From contig OY729512.2 in assembly GCA_963422445.2 (NCBI GenBank), positions 1 through 64,000 of the forward strand: a DNA stretch of 64,000 bases. Direction: 5' to 3'. The notes under the pieces are model-generated. The model was not told where the DNA came from and ran no database searches. It saw only the letters and a program-made list of their open reading frames with translations. This document shows positions 43,563 through 52,211 of this stretch, in pieces. Made by a program: the position numbers and the translations under genes. This DNA is from G963422445 sp963422445 (lineage in GTDB: Bacteria > Pseudomonadota > Alphaproteobacteria > Thalassobaculales > Thalassobaculaceae). Position 1 is the stretch's first letter. The number at the start of each line of letters is the position of its first letter.

Positions 43563-45119
43563 ATGTCATCAACAACAACGCGCCTGTGCGGGTCTCAGCT
43601 CACGCCTGAGCCGCATCCCGAGGTATTCGACGAGTATCGCAATCACCTGAGGGACCTCGGATTCACGGAACCGAGCGTCCGGGACCACGGTCGTTTCGTG
43701 CGGCATTTCCTGATCTGGCTGGATGCGGACGGCATTGCACTGGATTCGATCGACGGCAGTGTTGTGTCGAGCTTTTTCCGTCACGATTGCGGCTGCGATC
43801 TACCCTTCTCCAAGGCAATCCCATCCGCCTCCAAATATTCGGTAGGGCCAGTCACTCGGTTTGTGCGCTTTCTTGAGCAGACCGGGCGAACCTTCTGTCT
43901 CGAGGAACTGGACCAAAACCTCGGTCTGCTGAATCAGTTTCTACAGCAGTCCCGAGAAAACGGATACAGCCACAAAGCACTTAACATCTTTCGGTCGACA
44001 AGTCGCCACTTCATCGTCTGGCTGCACCATTTCCGTATCCCGCTCAGGCAGCTGGACAGTTCTACTCTGGAGCGCTTTTTCGAACACGACTGCTGTTGCG
44101 GCCTCCGCGGAATATACACCGGTTGGCGCAAGAAGGGACGTGCCGTCTACCAACCGTCAGGACTCACCCGGTTTATCGAGTTCTTGATCGACCGCGGCGA
44201 GATCTCGGACGTCTTTCCATCGCCCACAGTAGCCGACGACGGCCTTGACGAGTTTCGTTCTTGGCTCCGACAAACCCGTAACATTGGTGAGAAGAGCATA
44301 CGTCGCTACACCGAAACGATAACCTCCCTTCTTCCAGGTCTTGTAGAGAGTCCCGATCAATGTGACGTAACACAAATCCGGGAAGCTCTAATGGACAAGC
44401 TCGAGAACGCCTCTATCCGCCAAGCGAAACGGGTAACGTCCACGCTGCGCATGTACCTGCGGTTTCTGGCCTCCACAGGTCGCTGCTCCGCGAGACTGGT
44501 GGGTGCTGTTCCGACCGTCGCGGAATGGAGTCAAACCACACTGCCTCGTTACTTGGCACCTGAGATAATAGAAAGGGCGATAGATTCTTGCGACCGAGCA
44601 ACACCGAACGGAGTGCGCGACCGGGCGATAGTGCTCTTGCTCGCCAGGCTGGGTCTGCGTGCCGGAGAAGTCTCTCGCTTACGTCTGTGCGATATCGACT
44701 GGGAGAATGCACAGCTCCGGATCTGTGGAAAATCGGACAAGGAAGCGGCCATTCCACTTCCGCAGGAGGTTGGAGATGCATTGCTCGACTACATCGCCAA
44801 TGTCCGGCCTCGCGTAGATGAGGAAAGGGTCTTTCTGACGGTGCTGGCACCGCACCGGGCGTTCAAGGAATCAAGCGGGATCACCTATGTCGCGCGCGTT
44901 GCGCTCGAACGAGCCGGTGTCGATCGGGCCAAGTTCCGGGGCGCACACGTCTTTCGACACAGCGCGGCTACCAATCTGCTGCGATCCGGCGCATCTCTCC
45001 GCTTCGTCGGCTCCTTGCTTCGGCACGAGTCCCTGAAGACCACTGCGCTGTACGCAAAAGTCGATGCGCAGATGCTTCAAGAACTCGCGCAACCCTGGAT
45101 CGGGGGGAATGCGAAATGA
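43563..45119 (+). CDS. RIT 2 first tyrosine recombinase (RitA)
   Basis: A 518-residue recombinase, long for the family. The N-terminal ~230 residues contain two similar modules, each with an FF-HDC motif (SSFFRHDCGCDL near residue 75 and ERFFEHDCCCGL near 178) followed by a VTRFVRFLEQ/LTRFIEFLID helix. A third core-binding-like region follows. The catalytic domain has Arg in LGLRAGEVSRL, HVFRHSAATN, LRHESLKTT and Tyr in ALYAKVD. The Cys/His motifs may bind metal. The stop overlaps the start of the second recombinase by 4 bases. Confidence 0.92.
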   Translation: MSSTTTRLCGSQLTPEPHPEVFDEYRNHLRDLGFTEPSVRDHGRFVRHFLIWLDADGIALDSIDGSVVSSFFRHDCGCDLPFSKAIPSASKYSVGPVTRFVRFLEQTGRTFCLEELDQNLGLLNQFLQQSRENGYSHKALNIFRSTSRHFIVWLHHFRIPLRQLDSSTLERFFEHDCCCGLRGIYTGWRKKGRAVYQPSGLTRFIEFLIDRGEISDVFPSPTVADDGLDEFRSWLRQTRNIGEKSIRRYTETITSLLPGLVESPDQCDVTQIREALMDKLENASIRQAKRVTSTLRMYLRFLASTGRCSARLVGAVPTVAEWSQTTLPRYLAPEIIERAIDSCDRATPNGVRDRAIVLLLARLGLRAGEVSRLRLCDIDWENAQLRICGKSDKEAAIPLPQEVGDALLDYIANVRPRVDEERVFLTVLAPHRAFKESSGITYVARVALERAGVDRAKFRGAHVFRHSAATNLLRSGASLRFVGSLLRHESLKTTALYAKVDAQMLQELAQPWIGGNAK

Positions 45120-46033
45120 CGCTCAAGACGCATGTGGAACGCTACGTCGAACTCAAACGGCGCCTCGGCTACAAGTACGACGACACGGAAACGCTGCTGC
45201 TCGACTACGCGAACTTTGCGGCGAAACGGAACGACGACCTCATGCGGGTCGGAACAATGGTCGATTGGGCGGCCAAAGCGAGTTCACGCAACAGGTCGTG
45301 CACCAAGTTGGACGTTGTTCGCATTTTCGCGACGTTCCTGCACGGTGAAGACCAACGTCACGAGGTTCCGCCGCGCGATGTCTTCGGAAGGAAGACAAAG
45401 ACAAGACCCCGACCGCATCTGCTGGGTGAAGATGAGATTCGGCTCGTGATGGACGCCGCGTTGACACTGCGGCCGTTGGGGTCGATCACGCCGCACACTT
45501 GGCACTACATGATCGGGCTGATCGCCGTGACGGGTTTACGGGCATCGGAGGCCCTAAACCTGCGACTGGCCGATGTTGCTGCGGACAGTCTAACCGTGCG
45601 GCAGACAAAGTTCGGGAAGAGCCGGAAGGTTTCGCTGCATGGGGAGACTCGTGCAGCGCTCGACAATTATCTCGACATGAGAAAACGGCTAGGAGGAATG
45701 TACGACCATGTCTTCGTACGGGCGGACGGCAGGCCCCCGACTTATGCCGTCGCGCGCTATGTGTTCCTCAAACTTCTTCGTCAAACCGGTCTTCGCGCTG
45801 GTGGCAACGTGCCGGGCCCGAGCCTGCACAGCTTGCGCCATTCCTTCGCCGTGAGATCGCTCGAAAACATACCCGATGGCGCCGATCAGAGCAGGCACAT
45901 GCTTGCTCTTTCGGTCTCCCTTGGCCATGCCCAGGTGACCCACACGTACTGGTACATGGAAGCAACTCCGACCCTGCTCAATCAGATCGCGGAAAAAACA
46001 GAAAATGGATACAACGGGAGGATGAAAAAATGA
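45116..46033 (+). CDS. RIT 2 second tyrosine recombinase (RitB)
   Basis: A 305-residue tyrosine recombinase beginning MTLKTHVERYVELKRRLGYK. Catalytic motifs: Arg in TGLRASEALNL, HSLRHSFAVR, LGHAQVTHT and Tyr in YWYMEAT. Overlaps of 4 bases with both neighbours indicate translational coupling. It is the counterpart of 31606-32553 in RIT 1, sharing the T-YWY-EA active-site context. Confidence 0.93.
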   Translation: MTLKTHVERYVELKRRLGYKYDDTETLLLDYANFAAKRNDDLMRVGTMVDWAAKASSRNRSCTKLDVVRIFATFLHGEDQRHEVPPRDVFGRKTKTRPRPHLLGEDEIRLVMDAALTLRPLGSITPHTWHYMIGLIAVTGLRASEALNLRLADVAADSLTVRQTKFGKSRKVSLHGETRAALDNYLDMRKRLGGMYDHVFVRADGRPPTYAVARYVFLKLLRQTGLRAGGNVPGPSLHSLRHSFAVRSLENIPDGADQSRHMLALSVSLGHAQVTHTYWYMEATPTLLNQIAEKTENGYNGRMKK

Positions 46034-47031
46034 CAGCGTTGGCGACACATCTGAGTGAGTTCTTGAATCGGCACTTACCGATAGACAGGCGGACAAGTAG
46101 ACATACAATATCAAGCTATACCGCCACTTTCCGGCTACTCAACAGGTACATTAGGGATCAACTCGGCGGGGAGGCCTGCTTGGTAGAAATCGAGCAACTT
46201 AGCCCACAAATAATCTTGGAGTTCCTTGATTCCCTCGAGCAAGAACGGGGAAGTGGAGTACGCACGCGCAATGCAAGGCTTGTCGCCATCAAGTCATTCT
46301 TCCGCTACCTGGAATACAAGGCTCCAGCCTGTCTGGAGCAATGCCGGCAGGTTCGTGCAATCCCCGAAAAGCGCGCTGACGAGAAGCTGATAGATTGGTT
46401 GACCGGGGAAGAAATGGAGGTCCTTCTCGCGGTGCCCGACGTCAATACAATCTCTGGGCTTCGCGATCGAGCGATGTTGCTACTTGCGTATACGGCCGGC
46501 CTGCGCGTCTCTGAGCTCGTCTCGCTTAGGCTCGATGATCTTGATCAGCCTAATCTTGAGACCGTGCATGTGATGGGAAAGGGACGTCGTGAGCGGATCC
46601 TTCCACTCTGGAAGATTACCAAAGAAGCCTTGGTCAGTTGGCTCGACGTCCGAGAGACCGGCAAAACCGATCACCTTTTTATCAGTGCTCGTGGTCGCCC
46701 GATAACCCGGCACGGCTTCGCTCACCGCCTGGCGGTACACACCAAGACTGCTCAGCAGCGGATGCCGTCTATAGGGAGAAAAAATGTAACTCCGCACTCG
46801 CTTCGGCACAGTTGCGCGGTCCTCATACTTGAGGAGACGGACAATATCGGCTTTGTGTCGCTCTGGCTGGGTCATGCCAACGCACAGAGCACAGCTATCT
46901 ATCTGCGAGTGAATCCCAAGAAGGCGTTCGATGGGGTGGTAGGAGACTTGCCGCCAGCGATCAGGAAGGGTTCGTTCAAGGGCGCTCGCGATCAACTGGA
47001 GCAGATTCTCAAGCACGTACCCTGTCCGTGA
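46030..47031 (+). CDS. RIT 2 third tyrosine recombinase (RitC)
   Basis: A 333-residue recombinase starting MTALATHLSEFLNRHLPIDR. The frame is open much further upstream, but the ATG overlapping the previous stop is the coupled start. Catalytic motifs: Arg in AGLRVSELVSL, HSLRHSCAVL, WLGHANAQST and Tyr in AIYLRVN. Its last codons enter the right inverted repeat. It is the counterpart of 32550-33545. Confidence 0.93.
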   Translation: MTALATHLSEFLNRHLPIDRRTSRHTISSYTATFRLLNRYIRDQLGGEACLVEIEQLSPQIILEFLDSLEQERGSGVRTRNARLVAIKSFFRYLEYKAPACLEQCRQVRAIPEKRADEKLIDWLTGEEMEVLLAVPDVNTISGLRDRAMLLLAYTAGLRVSELVSLRLDDLDQPNLETVHVMGKGRRERILPLWKITKEALVSWLDVRETGKTDHLFISARGRPITRHGFAHRLAVHTKTAQQRMPSIGRKNVTPHSLRHSCAVLILEETDNIGFVSLWLGHANAQSTAIYLRVNPKKAFDGVVGDLPPAIRKGSFKGARDQLEQILKHVPCP

Positions 47032-47117
47032 ATATGTTGAGCGATCCAGCCTCTGGAGCAGGCGCTCCGGGGGCCGTCGCCCCATCCTCGACATATCTAC
47101 GAAGCCGCGATATTGGG
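47031..47117. repeat. right terminal inverted repeat of RIT 2
   Basis: Complement of 43431-43517. The inner ~30 bp have diverged, while the outer ~57 bp are identical by eye. Confidence 0.93.
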
Positions 47118-47144
47118 AGCTATGTTGAGCTCAACATAGCTCCC
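47115..47144. repeat. perfect 30-bp palindrome at the right end of RIT 2
   Basis: Two facing copies of tatgttgag around a gagctc centre, with outer ggg/ccc. The tatgttgag half-site matches the inner end of both terminal repeats (aatatgttgag) and nearly matches their outer motif (gatatgtcgag), suggesting recombinase binding. Confidence 0.9.
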
Positions 47145-47787
47145 AGGTCCGGGGACACGGGAACGCGCGCTCCTTCGACTGCGGGTCGAACTGGTGCAGC
47201 AGGTCCGGCTCGTAGGTGATGAAGAACAGCACCTCGGGCGCGATCCCGTTCGCCGCGCCCCAGGCGAGCCAGTCCTCGGCGTCGACCCGGATCTCGAGGT
47301 GGACGAAGCGGCTGCTGAGCGGGGTCGGCATGCGGTGCACGACGCCGCGGTCGGTCTCGCGGTTGCCGCAGGCGATGAGCGAGGCGCCCTCGGGCAGCGC
47401 GTACTCGCCGACCTTGCGGTCCAGCACGAGCTGGTAGAGCGCCGCCTGCACCATCGGGACCGCGGAAGGCAGCTCCTCGAGGTTGATGAGCCAGCGGCCG
47501 GGATCGTCCGACGGCGGCAGGAAGGCGGGCGGCGCCCAGCGGGTGCGGTCCGCCGAGTCGCGCCAGGGGATGCCGCGCAGGTCGACCGGATCGAGCAGCA
47601 GCGCCCGGACGTCGACGTACTCGCGGCGCGCGTCGGCCGCGACCTGCCGGGCGATCTGCGACTTGGCGGCCCCGGGCGGTCCCCAGACAATGCAGGGCTG
47701 GCGCGCCTCGACCAGGAGCGCGAGGGTCGCGGCGAGTTCGCTCGGGCGGAGCGTATAGTCCGCGGAGACGGTGGCGGGATCGGTCAT
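47145..47787 (-). pseudogene. 5' part of a MoxR-type AAA ATPase gene, split by RIT element 2
   Basis: Begins MTDPATVSADYTLRPSELAA. Walker A is GPPGAAKS at residues 36-43, a Walker-B-like LINLEELPSA is near 100, and sensor-like ACGNRETDRG is near 139. It is cut after CPRTWE. The remaining ~125 residues are at 43051-43430. MoxR ATPases act with VWA proteins as metal-insertion or complex-assembly chaperones, and the VWA and DUF3150-like genes lie on the other side of the insertion. The insertion should abolish full-length product, since this half continues for only two foreign residues before a stop. Confidence 0.85.
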
Positions 47788-48071
47788 GGGCAGGCTCCAG
47801 GTAGCGGGAAGACGGCGAAGGCAGACCGCCCTCCGGGCCGGCCAGCCTTCGCTCCGGTCAAGGCCGGCCTCCGACTGAAGGCGCCGCGGGCGGGAGACTG
47901 GCAACCGAGCGCGTCGCCGGAGAATCCGCGGTGGGTCGTCCTCATTGACGGCGCCGGGAGGCAGGCCCGGAAACAGGGCTGAAGAGGCGGATGCGTTCGA
48001 GCCGGGCGCGGGTCCGGGCGGTGCGAACCGCTCGCCACCGATGCGGTCGCGGAATCGGGCGGGCGCAACCG

Positions 48072-48887
48072 CTACACGTGCGGATTGGCGCCCGCCGGCG
48101 CGACCGGAACGCCGGTTACCGCGGGGAGCGGCAGGCGGGTCGGGGACAGCGTGTGGCCGATGCGCCGCTCCAGGGCGACATAGTCGGCGTAGAGCCTGGG
48201 CCGCAGCTCGGCGGCCCGCCGCAGATCGGCACGGGAGGCGAGGATGCAGAACGAGCAATTGAGCCGCGACATCCCGGCGGTATAGGCCCAGTGCGGCGTC
48301 TGGCCCGCCTCTGCGATGACGCGAAACACGTCGTCCGTCTTGAGAGCGTGGATGGGAAGCCAGTCGAACCAGGCGCGGCCCGCCCGGCTGTTGCGCTCGT
48401 TGCGTCGCCAGGGGGTGAGCTTCGCCCGGGACAGGCTCTCTTCTGCGCGCATGCCCATGGCGCTCACGATGCGCCCGCCGTAGCGGGGATGGGCCTTCAG
48501 GTAGCGGCGCAGCTCCCGCTCGATCGGCCCGCGTTTGTGATCGCTCGTACAGAATCGACGACCCGCGTCCGGGAATCGGCCCCGTTCCTCGATGCGCTCG
48601 AGCAGCGACTTCCCCGATGCGGTGTGCGCCACGATGAGCGGCGCGCCGGGCGCAATGGTGCGCTCGATGTGCTCGATGGCGCCGGGCCACTCGACCTCGC
48701 CGAGCGGCGCGTGCACGACGAGCAGCTGCTCGCGGGGGACCACCCGCGAGACCAGGAGCGCCATGGCCTGGCTGTCCTTGCCGCCGGAATGATTCAGCAC
48801 GACCAGGGCGCCGCGCTCGATGAGCTCGCGGCATTCGGCGGGGAGGTGGAGGTCGGGACGGCGGCGGGACGGGACGATGCCCATCAT
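48072..48887 (-). CDS. PAPS reductase/ATP-pyrophosphatase family protein
   Basis: A 271-residue protein beginning MMGIVPSRRRPDLHLPAECR. The PP-loop HSGGKDSQA (33-41) binds the pyrophosphate of a nucleotide. Later motifs are RFCTSDHKRGPIERELRRYL and a Cys pair in RLNCSFCILAS. It lacks signs of a true sulfate-assimilation enzyme and belongs to the mobile-element/phage branch of phosphoadenosine phosphosulfate reductase-like proteins, some of which act in DNA modification. Its start overlaps the small 64-residue gene by 4 bases. Confidence 0.85.
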   Translation of the reverse strand: MMGIVPSRRRPDLHLPAECRELIERGALVVLNHSGGKDSQAMALLVSRVVPREQLLVVHAPLGEVEWPGAIEHIERTIAPGAPLIVAHTASGKSLLERIEERGRFPDAGRRFCTSDHKRGPIERELRRYLKAHPRYGGRIVSAMGMRAEESLSRAKLTPWRRNERNSRAGRAWFDWLPIHALKTDDVFRVIAEAGQTPHWAYTAGMSRLNCSFCILASRADLRRAAELRPRLYADYVALERRIGHTLSPTRLPLPAVTGVPVAPAGANPHV

Positions 48888-49078
48888 GCCACGCGGCTGT
48901 GGCGGCCGGTCATCGTCATCCCGGACACCGGGCTCACGGGCGGCGACCGTAGGTCGTCGTCGGGCTCGGTGCCCGGCGACCCATCGATGAAAGGGGTGAT
49001 GAGCGCGAAGTTGGAGTGCGCGCCGTTCGTCAAGGCCTCGAATGCGTGGCGGTGCGCCTCTGCAAGGTTGGCGATCAT
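48884..49078 (-). CDS. hypothetical protein, 64 aa
   Basis: Begins MIANLAEAHRHAFEALTNGA and contains FALITPFIDGSPG. The stop overlaps the start of the PAPS-reductase-like gene (ATGA), which supports translation. No family recognised. Confidence 0.55.
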   Translation of the reverse strand: MIANLAEAHRHAFEALTNGAHSNFALITPFIDGSPGTEPDDDLRSPPVSPVSGMTMTGRHSRVA

Positions 49079-49416
49079 CGATATCCTCCGTTGCGCGCGC
49101 GCCTCGCTCCGGCATTCGCGCCTCGCCCGGACACCGCCAGGCTCGGCCTCGCGGCGGAGAACGGAGGGATGGGGGAGCTGTGGAGGGTGCGGGGCCGTTC
49201 AGGCGCGGCGAGGACCGCCTGACCAGCAACAGAATCGAAGCGCGGAATGATGCGCCCGGTGGCCGGCCGGGCGCGGTGCGTGATTGCAGCGGCGAGCGAA
49301 CTATAGCGGAATCCGGGCTAACTCATCACCGGCGGAAGCCCGGACGGGGCAGTCCGGTACGGCTTCGTCGGTCGGCGACGTGGCGAGCGCTTCAGCTTTG
49401 GCGCTGACCGACGAGC
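49079..49416. other. 338-bp gap without a recognised gene
   Basis: GC-rich with no convincing frame. On the minus strand, tatagt at about 49300 could be a -10 element for the 64-aa/PAPS-reductase pair, but no clear -35 box accompanies it. Confidence 0.3.
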
Positions 49417-50187
49417 TCACTCGCACACCATGCCGTCGCCATCCCCGTCGCGCATGAAGCGGTACGCCGGGTGATCGCGGAGAACGGGCGCGATGCCGTG
49501 GCGGCGCGTCTCCTTGCAGGTGATACGGCCGTTTCCGTTGTCGTCGTAACGGGCGAGTGCGTCGCCCGTCCCGTCCGGCAAAGGGCCAGTCCCACGTTCA
49601 CGGTCGCTCACGGTCGGTGCGGGACAAACTACCGGCTTCATCTCCGTGCTCGCGCACCCGTCGAGAATCCGGTCCAGGGCGTCGGCCTCGCGCCGGTCGA
49701 TGGTGAGCCCCCAGGCGCGGCGCACCTCGACGACCCGGGCCGCGAACCAGCAGCGGTTGCGCTCCGGCAGCCATTCCCCGGCGTCCTTGCCGCTCTTGCG
49801 GTAGCGGTTCACCCCCGGCGAGGCAAGCGTAAGGTTGCGAAGGTCCGTGGCGAACCGGGCTCGTGTCGCCCTGTCGGCAGCGCAGAGGCCGCTGTCGTGG
49901 GCCTCGCTCGTCGCTACCATGTGTTCGATGTCCGTCTCGGACGTGCTGGAAAAGCAGGCGCCGGTGTAGGGGCCATAGACCGCACCCAGGCGGCGCACGA
50001 TCTCCCGCTCGATCGACTGCGGGTAGCGGTAGTCTCGATTGCGGTCGTAGGGAGCGCAGCGATGCTCGGGCGCCACGGTCAGGCCGCGCCACGTTTCCGC
50101 CAGGACCGTACCGGAGAACGCCAGCGCGGCGACCCCGGCAACTACGCAAGCCGCGAGGACGCGGCCGGCAGTCATGGCGCGGGGCAT
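49417..50187 (-). CDS. secreted HNH-type nuclease with excalibur domain
   Basis: A 256-residue protein. A signal peptide is evident (MTAGRVLAACVVAGVAALAF then SGTVLAET; a possible start at MPRAM four codons earlier). The central part resembles DUF1524/GmrSD-C HNH nucleases: DIEHMVATSEAHDSG with the His pair, NLTLASPGVNRYRKSGKDAG, EWLPERNRCWFA. The C-terminus is an excalibur calcium-binding motif (YRFMRDGDGDGMVCE); another D-x-D-x-N-G motif (RYDDNGNGRITC) lies before it. It likely acts outside the cytoplasm on DNA. It stands upstream of a non-coding gap and next to the HEPN-like gene. Confidence 0.82.
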   Translation of the reverse strand: MPRAMTAGRVLAACVVAGVAALAFSGTVLAETWRGLTVAPEHRCAPYDRNRDYRYPQSIEREIVRRLGAVYGPYTGACFSSTSETDIEHMVATSEAHDSGLCAADRATRARFATDLRNLTLASPGVNRYRKSGKDAGEWLPERNRCWFAARVVEVRRAWGLTIDRREADALDRILDGCASTEMKPVVCPAPTVSDRERGTGPLPDGTGDALARYDDNGNGRITCKETRRHGIAPVLRDHPAYRFMRDGDGDGMVCE

Positions 50188-50317
50188 GGAGGCTCGATCT
50201 CGCCTGCCAGGTTCGCCCGCAGGTCATCGGCGCACGCTCGCGGACGGGATGCTGACGTGCTGGCGAATGTCATGGCTGAACTCGGCAAGGGCACTGGAAA
50301 CACCAGCAGCACGATCT

Positions 50318-50899
50318 CTATGTCACGAGAACCTGATTCCTCAGATAAGGATAGAGCTTGTCGAGCAGTATGACGGCAATGTCCAGAGACCGCTCTGCCT
50401 GTTCGTTGGACGCCTTCGTTCCGCCATGATGCAGGATCCGGTTGCGGGTATTCGCGATTTCCTGAATCTCCGCCCAAAGGTTGTTGGAGGCGCCTTTCCG
50501 AGAGAGGCTCTTGAGATCTATGCCGTATTCCTCCAGGACGCCGAACAGGAGCTTCGTGAACGGCTGATTTCTGATCGCAAGCTCTACCATCAAGGCGCCG
50601 CCATGCTCGTCGCGCACCATCCCGTGGGCGATCGGTTCCAGGAGCACATCCCGCAATGCGATTTCCGTAGCCGACCGGGAAAAGACGAGAGACGCGGTCG
50701 GATTTGAACTCAACAGGGAGCGGGCTTCAGCAAGGGCAGACTCGGCCGCTGCCGAAAGATCGGGATTGTTCCGATAGTGCGATGCCATCCTGTCGGAAAC
50801 GAACTCGTCAATTATCTCTTCGCGATGCGACTCCAGAATCTCCTTGACCATCTGGTCGTAGGCTTCCTCGCGCCATGCGTCTTCAGGTGTCATGCTCAT
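50318..50899 (-). CDS. HEPN-like hypothetical protein
   Basis: A 193-residue helical protein beginning MSMTPEDAWREEAYDQMVKE. Near residue 150 it has IANTRNRILHHGG, which fits the Rx4H signature of HEPN domains (R-N-R-I-L-H); upstream is SRSATEIALRDVLLEP. HEPN proteins are often RNases in toxin-antitoxin or abortive-infection systems. No partner nucleotidyltransferase gene is visible next to it. Placement between an integrase pair and a nuclease suggests accessory defence cargo (inference). Confidence 0.6.
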   Translation of the reverse strand: MSMTPEDAWREEAYDQMVKEILESHREEIIDEFVSDRMASHYRNNPDLSAAAESALAEARSLLSSNPTASLVFSRSATEIALRDVLLEPIAHGMVRDEHGGALMVELAIRNQPFTKLLFGVLEEYGIDLKSLSRKGASNNLWAEIQEIANTRNRILHHGGTKASNEQAERSLDIAVILLDKLYPYLRNQVLVT

Positions 50900-50966
50900 G
50901 TTGGATGACCCGCTCGGGGAGATGATCTGCGATCGCGATGACGCCCCGCCAGAGCATGGCCAGCAG

Positions 50967-52173
50967 TCACGGAGCCGGGCACGGGGGATCGGTCTCGCCC
51001 GCCAGGTCCGCCCGCAGGCTCTCGGCGATGCGTGCTGCGGACGCCTTCACCGAATCGCGCGCGAGGTGGGCGTAGCGCGCCGTGGTCTGCACCTTCCGGT
51101 GACCGAGCATCTTGCCGATCATCGGCAGGCTCTCACCGAGCGCCAGCGCCCTGCTGGCAAAGCTGTGTCTGAGGTCATGAATGCGAACGCCCTTCAGGTC
51201 CGCCCGGCCCCGCACCACGAGCCAGGCGTTGTTGAGGTTGCTCAGGTGGGCGCCGGGCCTCGCCCCGGCGATCACCCAGGGATTGTCCGGCAGGCGCGGT
51301 ATCCCGGCAAGCACGCGCCTCGCCGCCGTCGAGAGCGCGACGGAGCGCGCACCGGTCTTCGCGTCGCGAAGCTGAATCTCGCCCGCATCGAGGTCCACAT
51401 CGGCCCAGCGCAGCGTCAGAATCTCGTTGCGCCGGCAGCCGGTGAGTATCAGCAGGCGAAACGCCGCCACCGCGCTCGCGCACACCTTGCCTTCGGCTTC
51501 GACTTCGCCCAGAACGCGGCCGAGACGTCGGAACTCCTCTTCGGAGAGGGAAGCGCTCGCAGCTGCGCTCCTTGTACTTGCGCACGAACTTGCAGGGATT
51601 GCCGCCCTCCGGGGCGATCCCCCAGCCCTCGGCCATGTAGAACAGGCGCGAGAGCATGTCGACCACCTTGTTCGCCATCACCGGCGTCTCGTGCAGGCTG
51701 TAGTGCAGGGCCGCGACCCGCTCGCGCCCGATCGCCCCGAGGGGCTCCGCGCCCAGCGCAGGCAGAAGGTGGTGGTCGAGCGTGTGCCGGCACTGTCGGA
51801 TCGTGGTCGGCTTGCAGCGCACCTCGACATGCTCGCGCATGTAGCGTGCCGCCACCTCGGCGACCGTGGGGCCGATCTCCAGCGGAGCCGCGCCGTTGGC
51901 GGGAAGCGGCTCCCTGCCGGCCTTGATGTCGGCGATGATCCGCGCCGCCTCGTTGCGCGCCCGGTCGGCCGAGATCAGGCCGTGCCGTCCGACGGTAAGC
52001 CGCCGCGACTTGCCGCCCTTGCGCGTCTGCACGAGGTAGACCTTCGACCCCGAGGGATAGACGCGAATGCCGAAGCCGGAGAGCTCCGAGTCCCAGTAGA
52101 GCACCTCGCGCTCGCCCACCGGGAGCGCTTCGACGGTTCGGCGCGAGATCCGTTGTGTGTTCAGTGTCGCCAT
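50967..52173 (-). pseudogene. P4-like tyrosine integrase with one frameshift
   Basis: The N-terminal part (MATLNTQRISRRTVEALPVG to CKFVRKYKERSCERF) and the C-terminal part (FRLLILTGCRRNEILTLRWA, HDLRHSFASRALALGESLPM, ARYAHLARDS) are in different frames, joined at about 51550. Together they make a ~400-residue integrase with all catalytic residues: Arg in CRRNEI, HDLRH, the GH pair and Tyr in RYAHL. It is 38 bases downstream of the paralogous integrase at 52212-53399. Confidence 0.85.
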
Positions 52174-52211
52174 CGTTCGCTTCCGTTCCCGGTTGTCATG
52201 GACGCTCGCCG

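Larger units (their letters stand above)
43431..47144 (+). mobile_element. Recombinase-In-Trio (RIT) element 2
   Basis: About 3.7 kb. Three tyrosine recombinase genes coupled by ATGA overlaps are flanked by 87-bp terminal inverted repeats (43431-43517 and 47031-47117; the outer ~57 bp match exactly, about 79 of 87 overall). A perfect 30-bp palindrome caps the right end (47115-47144). It splits a MoxR-type ATPase gene. Its base composition is visibly lower in GC than the surrounding island. All three recombinases are open, so this copy may be active. It shares architecture but little nucleotide similarity with RIT 1. Confidence 0.93.

Noticed and set aside
45499..46029. N-terminal extension of the third RIT 2 recombinase
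   Set aside because: The frame is open upstream but overlaps the whole second recombinase; the ATG at 46030 overlapping its stop is the coupled start.
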